Below, in pieces: positions 1 through 12,453 of a stretch of DNA of 64,000 nucleotides. Origin of the DNA: Trichoplax sp. H2 (lineage: Eukaryota; Placozoa; Uniplacotomia; Trichoplacea); the NCBI GenBank assembly GCA_003344405.1, contig NOWV01000011.1:930001-994000 (forward strand), given 5' to 3'. The notes beneath the pieces are model-generated. The model was not told where the DNA came from and did not search any database. It saw only the letters and a list, made by a program, of their open reading frames with translations. Position 1 is the first letter of the stretch. The number at the start of each line of letters is the position of its first letter. The position numbers and the translations under genes are program-made.

Positions 1-139
1 TGTATGATATTAGTGAAGTTAAGCATTACAACGGCTACTGATATCTAATGAATACTGTTGCTGACTACCTTTTAGAACTACATCATATGGCCTTTGTGTT
101 GTCGCCAAAATCATAATAACTCATAATACTATATAATAA

Positions 140-1375
140 TCTTGACTGGTAAACAGAGATACTGAATCTATATTAATATCGACTGTACTCTACAACAATT
201 AATTCTAATCAAAGCCGAGCGCTTGCATCTCGTTGTCGTAAGCCCTAAGTATTCAAAATTGAGTTATATTAATATCTACTGAATATACAGTATATACAGT
301 ACTACAATCTCCAACCCTTCCCCAACGTTCACTCCTTATAAACTCCAGGCTTTTATACCCTCGACGGCTGATTATGCCGTAGTATTTGAAAGTCTTATCC
401 ATTGTGGATCTTCCCCATAATCCTAACATAGCCTTTCTATTTCATACTGCACAGTACTTTAGTAGCCCTTGGTATAAATCGCTTTGTGCAGACTGCATGC
501 ACTAGTAATAGTCAAAACATAGCACTTGAATCTTGTTATCGCAAGCCCCAAGAATGCAAACTTGCGGAGATAGACTACTGAATAGAGAAACTGTATCTAT
601 ATTAATATCTATACTACAATAATCAAAAACATAGCACTTATATCTTGTTATCGTAAACCCTAAGAATGCAAACTTGCGGAGATAGACCACTGAACAGAGA
701 TGCTGTATCTATCTTAATATCTATACAGTACTACAATCATAATCAAAGCATAACAGTTGCATCTTGTTATCGTAAACCCTAAGAATGCAAACTTACGGTG
801 ATAGACTACTGAACAGAGATGCTAAGAATGCAAAATTACGGAGATAGACCGATGAATAGAGATACTATATCTATATTAATATCTATACTACAATAATAAT
901 CAAAGCATAGAAGTTGTATCTTATTATCGTAAACCCTAAGAATGCAAAATTTCGGAGATAGACTACTGAACAGAGATACTGTATCTATCTTTATATCTAT
1001 ACTACAATCATAATCAAAGCATAGCACCTGTATCTTGTTATTGTAACACCTAAGAATGCAAAATTGCGGATATAGACTGATGAAGAGAAATACTGTATCT
1101 ATATTAATATCTCTATACTAACATTATTTTATTTTAATGCTATAACATAATCAAAACGTATCGCTTGTGTCTTGTTGTCGTAACCCCTAAGAATTTAAAG
1201 TTACGGAGATAGACTCGTAAGTAGAAACAGTGTATCTACGGTGTATTAATATCTACGCGTATACTATAATAATAATCAAACTATAGTGCTTGTATCTTAT
1301 TATCGTAACCCCAATGAATTCATAATTGCTAAGTTCCATTGGTAAACAGAGGTACTGTATCTCTATTAATATCTA
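140..1375. repeat. Tandem satellite, ~112-137 bp unit, about 9 copies
   Basis: A diverged tandem array. Each unit carries the same ordered landmarks: a 'cagagatactgtatctat' stretch, an 'atattaatatctatac' stretch, 'aatcaaagcatag', 'cttgttatcgtaa' and 'aagaatgcaaa'. The last landmark recurs near 550, 662, 781, 823, 938, 1052 and 1189, so the spacing is mostly 112-119 bp, with one 42 bp partial unit and one longer unit. Copies are clearly related but not identical. Short open frames here (502-690, 836-1027) repeat the same peptide with the unit and are not genes. Confidence 0.9.
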
Positions 1376-2520
1376 TGTCATGGCCAATACCGGCAATCAG
1401 GCCTGACCAGTAATGGCCGGCCAGTACCGGTAAGATTTATATCTATGCCAAGGTCGGTGTAAGGATCCGGGCATTCTATTCTACACTGTACAGTACTGTA
1501 CTTTTAAATTCGTTCTCTAGCAGCAATTTCATAAACTACATTTGTTTATTTTGGCCCATGATTCAACTTTCTGTCAGTTGAAGATTCAGACTTTTGCATG
1601 TTAGATACTGTGCAAGTGTATATGTGCTCATATGTCCTGTACATCGATGATTTAACGGTTATTTTACACAGCTCTAACTGTTATATTGTACTCCTAAACG
1701 AATTTGTTCTGGAAGGAACAATTTCAAATCATGTTTATATAGGCCCAATGGAGAAACTTTCTTCAAACTCCAACCAATTCATTAGATCAATGGTTTATTT
1801 ATTTAATAATTTTATTCTATTTTGATACTGTGTATCTAGTACCACGGTTCATAGTTCAAGAGTATAATTGGCAAAATAGTCAGTGAAACACCCTTTCCAT
1901 TAAGATTATTCTGATCAATGTGAGTGGAAAGAAACCAATGGCTGACAATTGGTCGCCATAGCAAGAACCCGTTGAAAAAGCTTTAAGGCCGACCACGCCT
2001 AACAATCCAGTACAGTACTCGATTGTGTTGTACTGTATTGTATAGTACGGTACTGTACAGTACAGGGTACAGGTGTAAACTCAGCAGGCCTGACCATTGT
2101 ATGTTTGCGTGCTGTCATTGGCTCGGCCTAGCCGTGGCCTAGCATGTGACTTCGGATGAACTGGCACAGATCAGCACCGATGATGTGACGCAAACAATAG
2201 AACATGAATAAAAAGAAAGAATACACTTCACTCATAACGTCCCATAGAAAGTCAATTACATCACTTCAGCCTTCAGGTGCTTGACTCTAGAAAAAAATTC
2301 TTCAATTCTTTTCATTGGCTGTTGTTGAGTTCTACTGCAGGGGCAAATTTGGAACGGAAAGTGTCACTCACAGTGTGACACACCACTGTGTAGCCTGATG
2401 CGCGTGCAATGAATGACGACCGTCCACAAGGTCGAGTTCGGTGGACGTGCTCTATGCGCAGGTCCTATGGTAGGGTCAGACAGTACTGTACAAAAGGGTC
2501 TCTGTACAGTACCAACGTCC
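1376..2520. other. Non-coding, palindrome-rich upstream region
   Basis: No gene is supported. The stretch holds several short palindromes of the type GTACAGTACTGTAC (about 1484-1502, 2028-2070, 2485-2512) and a GGCC/CCGG-rich inverted motif near 1385-1432. The same TACAGTACTGTA-like word recurs near 15330-15480 and 53215, so it is a dispersed sequence habit of this genome. The 3' end of the stretch is the upstream region of the ALAS promoter. Confidence 0.6.
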
Positions 2521-2530
2521 AACGCACGGG

Positions 2531-2540
2531 TATAAATAGT
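2531..2540 (+). promoter_or_regulatory. TATA box of the ALAS gene
   Basis: TATAAATAGT is a strong TATA-box match and is the start of a coherent promoter model. About 30 bp downstream, near 2560-2570, is the expected start site. A purine-rich leader then runs to 2642, where 'GAG|GTAAGA' gives a clear splice donor. An intron of about 298 bp ends in 'TTTATAG' directly before the ALAS start codon at 2941. A non-coding 5' UTR exon ahead of the ALAS ATG is therefore likely. No transcript evidence is available. Confidence 0.65.
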
Positions 2541-2940
2541 AGAGGCTCGCTACACAACTGCTGCGTCTAGGCAAGAGAGCTGTTGTCTAAAACCCCATAG
2601 CATTTCCTCACTTGGTATCTGCTCAAGATTAGTATTTTCGAGGTAAGAAATGCAATCATGGCGAGTTCACTGACAATATCGAGGGAGGAATAACCTTTAT
2701 TTTATGATACTTGATTGCTATAAACCTGCTCAATTTTAGGGTAATTCAATCTTGAGTTATTGACTGCACTATGAGGCGAGAGATAGCCATTCGACGGCCG
2801 CCAGTGCAATAAATTGTACTGGTATTGATCAAAGAAAAAAGGCCGTTTACAACAATTTTCAAAGAGAACACCAGTACATGAGAAGTCTTTGCCCACTGGT
2901 CATTCATTTTTATTTTTGAATTTATTTTCCCAATTTATAG

Positions 2941-5900
2941 ATGGATATTGTCTCAAAATGCCCATTCTTGTCTCGTGTATCGTGCAAGATTTTGACTTCT
3001 AGTCGAGCTGCTGCCATCTTTGATGCTCATGCACCTTTATGCCCGGTATTTTCTCGTACCGTCAGCGTTGATTCAAGATCGATCCAACAAGCTACAAAAG
3101 CGCATGAAAATGATTCCGATAAGAAAAAATCAACAGGTAACTTAGCCAAAGGATAGAAACGAAACTAGTTTGATTGAACATTCACAGCCTGCATGTCATT
3201 TCTTCGTCCATTGGATCGCGTATTGATACTTTAATAGAGGTCATTAAAACACTCATACGGTATGATTGTAATGGGCGTTATTGAACGGATCAATAGCTGC
3301 ATTGCACGTTCCACCAGTATCAATATCATTGAATGAAAGTGTCACCAGGGATGGAACGGATCACCAATCAGTTCTGAATTCAGTACTGAAATAACTTGAA
3401 TGATTATTTATCACAAGTTTTGCAAGCCTTAGTACTATGAACGAGCGGCTTAAGGCTTGGGGAGTTATCCACATTTGAATTTTAACTGTACATCTTCAGT
3501 AACAATTACTGTCTGCTATAGTGTTAAAGTAATGAACTCCTACCAACTCCCTTGGATCAATACAGTACAAAAAGTCCAATTTTTTAAATCCTCCTATCGA
3601 CACTGTGATAAAATGACATTACTGTATAGCAATGACCGAATCAATTCGTTGGTGTGCCGTCCATTCTATCACACTGGAGTCGAAATCGTACATTTCATTC
3701 ATGCTTCACTATGATGAAAAAAAGTAGTTGGCAAGTCGTAATGACTTTTGCCCGATTATTCAACATCACTAGATTACATATTTAAACCATTGATAATAGT
3801 GCACAGTATAGCATGGATTCGATCGAAACAGAACACTTTAATAATCCTTCACCTTCTTTCATTTAAAGTATTCTAATCTTGCTATAAATATTTTCGGCGG
3901 TGAAAATTACAGTATTTCGGTAACGATATAGTAAAGCATTACTTACCAATTTGTTAGTATAGTAGTTTCTGGCAAATGTTTGTACGTTTCACCATAATAC
4001 TCTGGAATAGTATTGACAACTGACAATCAACTAAATCTGCTACGATCGATTGAAATGGAGTTAGGAAATTATTACATAATTCTAATGTATCTTGCTGTGA
4101 AGTAGATGGCCTAAGTAGGACTTTTAGATCCTTTATGCTGTTCTATAGTATACACTGTAGGTTTAAATTTCAGAATTATATAGCTCCAAGCCATAACTTA
4201 CAATAGTATAGGATACAATGCAGTGAAATTCCAGACAACAATAGTGTCCAGGGTTAGGGTTAGGGTTAAAGTAATCATGAAATCGATAATTAAGAGTAGC
4301 TAATAGTGTAAATTCTATGGTCCAATTCGTGATTGATTCTGAGCACGTAGCGTCCTTTATAATACTATAAAGCTAAAGTGTTTTGCAGTACAGTTAATCG
4401 ATATACAGTGTACGGTAGTAGAATAAATAGTGTAATTAATAAATATCGATATGTTACGTGCTCTTGCTGTAAGGCAACAATTATTATCTAAAAATAGACT
4501 CGTAAAAAGTCCAATCGCTGCAACCTAGGGTATCTAGTCAATCGAAGTTATGCACAATTCAGACAAGTATCCCATCTTTTATCTTGGGTTACTGTGCTTT
4601 GGTACCATGTTCTAAATGGCAGACTTGTATTACCTAGATTGATTACCTTGTAGGCTATTTAACTTGCTGCTCTGCTGAAATCTTTTAATCATTATGGTTC
4701 TGGCATTTGTCAGTACAGTACATTAACTTTAGTCATTACTGAATTACTCCATATGACAATATCGAATGAAGATTATGGCGTAATTAAGCTATTAACCTCA
4801 CCCAAAGCGAGTTAGTCTATGGGATGCTTTTCTTTCAATGCTCCAATTGATTCTAATAATGAAGGACATGTTTATCCGTGTTGGATTGATATCCTTTTCT
4901 AACTCTGAATCCGCCCGCCCAGTTTTACAGTTGATAATGTCAACAAACCGTTCATTTACTAATACTTAATATTAGCTCCTACTAAAGAGCCATTATTCTA
5001 TAATGACAGTGTAGAATTAAGAAAAAGGCAAGTTTGTGCAGTCTTCCTATCTACATAATCCACGCACGATAGGTCTGATATTCGAATATATAGACGTACA
5101 ATATCGCCAAGAAAAGGAAGATAACTGAAATTTCCGTTTTACATTTCCCTAATTAAGAAGACGTTATGTTATAATGTAATCCAGATCACAAACACTTGTT
5201 TAGTCATTATCCATTATTGCTTACCTACCAGATAATTCGCAAAAACGTCAATTTCTAATCATTATTATTTAATATGAGATTGACTGACTAATGAGCTATT
5301 AGCCTCTAATTATATATTATGACGTCACATTTTAATATTTAACGTCATAATTTCTTCAGATTAGCTATAGATTGCAGATAGCTATACAACATGCAGCTCT
5401 GTACAATATAATTTTGTAGGATAAATTGAACTGGCTGCTCAGTCCGTGAGTCATAAGCTTTACAATGACTGGCAGACATGTAGATAATTACGTCTAGGAT
5501 GTTATAATTGCACCCAGGAGGGTCACTTTTTCTTACTGATCAAAAGTTAGCTAACCGTGAAAGAAGCAAAGATGTAGATCCAACTTAATGTCAGTAAGGT
5601 AATACGAGTGTAATTATAGATGACAAAACAGCGACATCGTTTATTTACTAAAATACAAGCGTCCCATGAATACACTAGTAACTTAATAAATCAACTACTG
5701 TATGTACTATTTTCGATGACCTCTATAAGCCATAACAAAATAATCGTTTCCAGATGTATTGAGCATATTTCAAATATCTTTGTTTAAAAACAAATTAATC
5801 GTAATTACTTAGTACAAATATTTTGTAAGCTTATCATCTAATAACATATTTTATCTTACTGATTATCCAGCTTATCAATGGCTAGTTGATATTTATATTA

Positions 5901-8900
5901 TTGGAGATATACAGTATAGTACAACGAAACGATGTTAAAATGGCATTTGTGGAATTCGGTTGTTGCTCAATAATTTTACATATCTCGTCATTATAGTAAT
6001 CATTTAATGCCAAAATACCCTTGACATGCATATACTGTACGTAGCATATTTAATATATAGTGTACTTGTAGTGCAATAGCTAAATGAATTACGTTTAAAA
6101 TACACGATAGAAAGTCTGTCATCAACATTGAGCAGATAATTGTTCGAAAGCAGTAAACATACATAAAACGGTTGGAATTAGATGATATTACAACCTGTAT
6201 TATCTTGCTATCGAATAGGAAAAATTTGCTTTTAGGTTGATTTTCCCCTTTTGATCATAGTCAGTTACATGAGTTATGTGTGTTCTCTTATATATCTTCT
6301 AGATTCAGCTTAAATGTCAGTCAAAAATTTACAATTATTTTTCCATTTATCCGTAAAGTATGTTTTCATTGGAAGCAATATGATATTACCATTACAATTG
6401 ATGGATAATTATAGGGACGATAGTACTTATTTGCAACAATTTAGCATAATATTATTAAGATAGTGGAGACTTACATCGACCGGCAGATTATAAAATGCCT
6501 AAAAAAATTAATATTTTGATGCAATAGTTGTCCTGTTATTACATAGGTGCACATAATATGGTCTCCTGATCGACTACTTGCTGTTTTGCAGATTGATCTT
6601 GATTACCTTGATTATTGTTTTAGTTTATTAATAATATGACATGGGTTTGGTCAACTATTTGTTTCATGTATATGTTACGGCTATTCTTAAGAATATAATA
6701 TAATCAGCCTTATTCTTAGGACTGGTCATAACATATTCATGGAACGATCCTTGCCTAAATACGTTAATCTATACAGTAAAGTATTGCTAGGTAGTGATCT
6801 CCATCTTCCGACATATTCAAATTTCATTTCAAGTCTATTTGATATAAAGGATAGAAGTGTAGAGCGAATACGAGTACGTGCTATAAAAATACTCCAAAAT
6901 TTGAAGGCTTTATTTTGGCTTGTATTTTAATATCAAAGAAGTGACTGTTCAAAAACCAGTCCTAGTAATTACCTTTAATCGTACAAATGAATAAATTGTC
7001 ATCGTCGTTAATTCAGTAGTTACAATCCTATACTATCAACTATTTCTTCCTAAATTAATTGTAAGTATTGCAATGTACAGTATATATCTAATGATTACAA
7101 ATGAAAACACGATATACAGATTAATTAACTTCCTTTGGTACTTGTCGTAGTTTATTCGTTTTACTAATTAATGTCTGTGTCAATACATCTTTCCTGCTGA
7201 GATTAAAAATACTGGGATACTTGTACTATCAATATGTAAAATTTTATCGGAATAATGCAGTATGTCATGAAGTTTACTAGCTGTTAAGCTCTTGCACCAA
7301 AACTATATCTAGTGAAAGGCAGGTTCTTCTCACACCTTTCATATTTTATTGTCATTGTTATTTCCAGTAGTTGGAGATTGTGCACAATATCTAATGTTCG
7401 GTCATAGGTCATGCATATTACTATAAGCTTTACAAACAGCAAGAACTTAAGTCATCACGCCCTTCTGAGATACGTTGTCAAAATATTTCCTGTAAACAAA
7501 TCCATTTGTAAACAATATGATAGCCAAAATGATGTTTTATGGAAAAATCTACCACGGCTTTAGCTTAATAACGAACTATTCAGGTTATGAATGAGTCATT
7601 ATCATGTTGTAGTCTTTTACCCACATCTTCTATAAAAAATATCGGTACAGAATTACGTTTGCAAGACAATACTGACAGCTACAGGTGTCCGTCCCTTTAT
7701 GGTGACGTACGATACTTAAGTACCGAACTTAGATGTGGTTGTCTTTAACGCTTACCTGCACAATCATAAGTGCGATTTGATACGGATAAATATTAAGGGG
7801 ATTAATTATAAGCAAAAAAACTAAAAATTGTAACTAACTCTAGTCTTCACCAGGGCAAAAACTAACACTGCAATTGTTATTCATTTATGTATTTTCCTAC
7901 TGTTATTAGCTTGGACAAAGTTATTCAAGTACTCAATCGGTTGACTGTAGTCTCCTTTGTTACTTTGCCTAATAGAGCTAATTCTACGAGACATGACTGC
8001 ATTGACAGCCAGTGGGTTGCCTGAAAATTTTTCTTTTTATTTGTCTGTAAATTACAATAACTGAATAGGACTATAGTGAAAGATAGAAGATTGTGTTATT
8101 GAATTTTAAGAATAATCACCGTTACATTGTCTTACGGCTTTAATGTTATCGCTTACTTGATTCGATACGGATTACTGATGTGAATAATATTTTCTTAGGT
8201 AAGGAGAAAAAACCTGGAGACAAGCTATGCTTTGATAAAGATGCCGGCGACGGTAAGATTAATTTTAAAATGCTAACTATTATATTATATTGTATTGTGC
8301 TATAAGTACTAAGTTAATACCTAAATAATTTTACATTCTCTTTGTTGATACAGACTTCTTTTGCGGTGTGTATAGTATACACTAATACTGTATGTACATA
8401 CCTTGCATGCTTCAATAGATTACACCGCTTGATCAGATATCATTTTTGTCATAACGAATCAACGAGCGAATAAAACTAAAGTATTGTAGTCGTATAATTT
8501 TAAATATGAATAAGAAATGTCTGTTGTAACTTTTAATGTAGTCTACTCTATTATTAATAATTGTCTGCCAGTCTTATATTAATTAATCCCTTTAATTGTA
8601 GCTTTTATTTTGTAACGTAATTACATCTTCTGACCATCGTAAACATTTTAGGCTTTTAACCAATCATGCACTGATTTTGCTAAAATTGATTGTTAAATCA
8701 TGGCATGGTCAGCTAACTATTATTTAAGCCAAGATGTGCCTATGGTTAGCATTATCGTTATTGAAATCTGTAAATTTGTACCATGATGGTATCCAATATC
8801 AGATTCCAACGTTATAAGTTACTTGCTCTCTAGGTTATGATAATAAAAATTGAAGTAGAAATTTTTTCTACATGAAGGCCACTAGGTTACATATCGGAAT

Positions 8901-11596
8901 ACGTATCATGTAATTGTCGCGAGATGTTGCAAATTTGTCTTATTATCGATACTTATTTATACCGATCGCATTCAAAATAAATTTAGTGCAGCTTTACTAG
9001 ATAATTGTTTGGCTGTTATAAAGTATTACCGACATCAAATACGGTACACATGTTTGTACATCTCAATGATGATAGCATGATGCGTTAATGCTCACAATTA
9101 CTCCTGACGTATTACGTAAATAAATGTGGTTACCACAAACCTAGTTCCCTGCTGCGTTGATTCGCTATGACTTGATTTGTTTGTCAAGAAAGTGGCCATT
9201 TTAGTATGATACGCCTCTGTTCAACTTTATTTGTTCACGTTAATGCTTTCAAAAAGCGGAACTGATCATGAGGATATATCCTCGAATTTTTACAGGATTC
9301 AAACGTTGCCCATTTCTGGGTCACTCTTCTCGGACACCCTTCGGCATTCCATACATTAAAAGTGCTAAAATCGTTGATGCATCTAACTTTAACAATCAAG
9401 GTAAGCTAAGTATAAACTATGCAAGTAATGTCTTAAATTATGATGTACGATTTATTATTTGCATTGTTATGGCTAGTTAATATGTAACGTTGTATGAATC
9501 TGTGTTATAGCAAGTGCTCACATGGAAGAAGTATATTTTTCCGGCGAACATAGTGAAAATTCTTCAAGACGACAAGGATTTTCAAACCCAAATCAAAGAC
9601 AGTCGGTCGACCATGAATATAAAACCACTAGAGGTAAGAATTGTAGTAAATTTCTCGTTTTATCGATATTGTCTAGTTGGTAGTAGTTAATTCTTCTTCA
9701 TTAGTGGAGAAACAAAATAGATCAATATGTACTGTAGATTACTGTAATGTACTGAAAGTATAATTTTTAGCATGCAACTTTGATCAAAATGGTAATTATA
9801 GAGTTATTATATATAAAATATCTGTATCCGCATTGTACGAGAATCTTTTCATTTGCTAACCAATCTATTTACGCTCTTTTGAAATAGAGCCGTTATTCAG
9901 TTATAATCAATTCTTTAATGACCAAATTGAACTAAAGAAAAAGAATCATACGTATCGTATCTTCAAGGAAATTAATCGTTCCGCTACAACATTCCCCTTA
10001 GCAAAATGTCATCTTCCTGACCAAACTAGGGATGAAATCACGGTTTGGTGTAGCAATGATTACTTAGGACTGAGTCGTCATCCGAAAGTTATTTCCGCTG
10101 TAACGTATGTAATGATATTTCAAGTAGTAGCTGCATTCTATAATGATTCATTAAAGCTGCCATACATTAAATGGTGCTAATACACTGTACGATTTATCTT
10201 TGTTATTGGATTTAGTGAAGCTCTTAAATGTTGTGGAACTGGGGCAGGAGGTACACGGAACATCTCTGGAACCAACAGTCTTCATCGCCGACTTGAAGCA
10301 GAACTTGCGCAGTGGCATAGAAAGGATGCTGGACTTTTATTCAATTCATGCTATTTGGCAAATGAAACTGCTATATCTACTTTGGCGCAACAGTTACCGA
10401 ATTGTGAGATATTTTCCGATGCTGGTAATCACGCTTCCATAATACAAGGTAGTGAATTGTGCCTTATGTATAAACTCAATAATAGTACACTCTAATATGC
10501 CTCAAAAGATCTTTTGTTATCGTTAATGCATAATATTAATATGTTTATCTGAAAACTTTACGATAGGAATTCGTTTGAGTAAGAGTCCAAAGTTTATATT
10601 TCGTCATAATGATCCTGAGCATCTAGAAGAGCTACTATCGAAATCTGATCGTTGTAAGCCTAAGCTTGTAATATTTGAGTCAGTACACTCTATGACTGGC
10701 GATATAAGTCCAATGAAGCAATTGTGTGACGTTGCTCACAAGTATGGTGCTTTAACATTCATTGATGAAGTTCATGCTATCGGATTATATGGAGATACTG
10801 GTGCTGGTATTGCCGAAATGGAAGATATTATTGATCACGTAGACTTCATTAGTGGTACATTAGCGAAAGCTGCTGGTAACATTGGTGGTTACATTGTTGG
10901 AGATCGTGAAGCTATTGATACCCTGAGGAGTTACTGCCCTGGCTTCATTTTCACTACTTCTCTTCCTCCAGCAACCGTTGCTGGTTGCCTAACTTCAGTC
11001 AATATTTTAAGGGGTGAAGAAGGCAAACAACTACGTTCAAGACTTCATTCGAACGTTGCTACTCTGTTCAATAAACTACGAGCAGTTAATATACCTGCAG
11101 TCAAGACTCCAAGCCATATTATTCCTGTTCATGTGCGTTACTACTTTATAGAGATATAATTACGTCAAAGTGTAGTTCAATTCATCTATCTATAGAGTTA
11201 ATAGCGATTATTTTATAACACTTATTATTTACTATTATTTAGGTTGGGAATGCCGAAGAATGCTTACGTGCAAGTAATGATTTACTTTTGCAGCATAATG
11301 TATACGTTCAGTCCATTAACTATCCAACAGTCCCTGTTGGTCAGGAACAACTAAGGGTTACCACAACTCCTCTACATACTGAAGAAATGATGGATTACTT
11401 AGTTGACTCAATAAGGAGTGTATGGAAGCAGCACAACATTCCATTTTTATGGTCCGTCTGTAATAAATATGACAACTGCTACTGTACCGATGAATCAGCA
11501 ACCGCCCTATGTCGTTACCAAACATATATTCGATCACGTTATAGGCCATCAAATCTAGCTGGAGCATCTTCGATTAGTATACCTATTTCCGCTTGA
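2941..11596 (+). CDS. ALAS: 5-aminolevulinate synthase (ALAS), mitochondrial, 8 coding exons
   Basis: PLP enzyme that condenses glycine with succinyl-CoA to 5-aminolevulinate, the first committed step of heme synthesis, in the mitochondrial matrix. Exons: 2941-3136, 8199-8252, 9296-9400, 9511-9633, 9888-10104, 10216-10448, 10567-11132, 11243-11596. All junctions are GT-AG and in phase, giving 615 aa, inside the normal animal range. The N-terminus is basic and Ser/Ala-rich, like a mitochondrial presequence. It carries three CP heme-regulatory motifs: KCPFL at residue 6, LCPVF at 33 and KRCPFLG at 86. The catalytic core has [30 protein letters not shown], the [12 protein letters not shown] aspartate (D376) and the Schiff-base lysine in GTLAKAAG (K410), then SHIIPV and INYPTVP. 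Odd points: the glycine loop begins CCGTGAGG where other ALAS have HGAGAGG, and intron 1 is 5 kb. CCDC115 is convergent downstream. Identification is secure. The small exon 2 is the least certain part of the model. Confidence 0.95.
3137..8198 (+). other. Large first coding intron of ALAS (5,062 bp)
   Basis: The intron starts GTAACT and ends TTTCTTAG. It is far longer than the other ALAS introns (110-1,043 bp). I find no convincing gene in it on either strand. Open frames at 3457-3714 and 6739-6930 lack recognisable similarity and are bounded by AT-rich sequence. The only distinctive feature is a short TTAGGG tract at 4250-4270. Long first introns often hold transcriptional control elements, but none can be read here. 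Confidence 0.6.
4250..4270 (+). repeat. Interstitial telomere-like tract (TTAGGG)n
   Basis: Three consecutive TTAGGG-type hexamers in the + orientation, inside ALAS intron 1. TTAGGG is the ancestral animal telomere repeat. The tract is too short to be a telomere and is surrounded by ordinary sequence, so it is an interstitial telomeric sequence. Such tracts are typically left by double-strand break repair or by chance. Confidence 0.75.
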
Positions 11597-12453
11597 TTTA
11601 AACTCATAACCTCATTTCTGCCAGGCGAGTAGTAGGCAATCTACTCCTCGGAAATATACTTTTTTTCCAAATTTCGAATATCGGTACATTGTATAGCCGT
11701 GCAGTCTATTGCTTTAGTGATGTGTACTCAAAATTATGCATTGTTCATCACACACATGAAGCGAAATTTGGTTTTCCTTTACAATTGATATCATTTAAAG
11801 ATAGTATAGTATATCTTGAATGCATACATTTATAATATATTACATTCACACCTACAAACGCATATGGTATTGGGTGTCACGGATAAATGACGACGACAAT
11901 GCTTCGAAGTTGGACACTCTGTGATTTATTGACGCTTTATTAACGATAGCAATAGCGATTTTATTACATTACTGTATTATATCACTTATGAAGCAAATGG
12001 TGTTACTGATATTAATTTGTATCAACATATTACCAACTGAATATTTGAAAATATTGTTAAACCGGATTAAATTACGAAGAAAAAATAAAAATGTTTCTGA
12101 TACAAAGACAGCATCGCATTCATAATCTTATGTAGGGTGCAAAACAGAAATCCTATTGTGATGTCAGGCAGGAAGACTACCTGCATGATTACTTATCTAA
12201 ATCTGTAGTGACATTCTTCTATGTTCATGTTTTTACAGAAAATAAGTTTGAAAATTACTTTCAAATTAAGTCTTCGTATAATCTCGATCTCTGCTTCATT
12301 AATAACTACTTGAGAAGGACCAGTCGAGTAAATAAATTATTTGATTTATGCAATGTTATAATATTTTAATTTTTAAATAACTAGCATAGTCAGAATCAAT
12401 CAGTGAATGAATGCATGTTTACATCAAAGATTGCCGTAGACGATAAGCGCGTT
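11597..12453. other. Convergent 3' region between ALAS and CCDC115
   Basis: Contains the 3' UTRs of two convergent genes. No additional open frame, RNA gene or repeat is supported. The polyadenylation sites cannot be assigned with confidence because AATAAA-like words are common in this AT-rich stretch. Confidence 0.5.

Noticed and set aside
502-1027. Two minus-strand open frames with similar peptides
   Set aside because: They are the same satellite unit read in frame; the peptide repeats with the unit.
3457-3714. 85-codon + strand frame in ALAS intron 1
   Set aside because: No family resemblance, no splice context, and lies inside a well supported intron.
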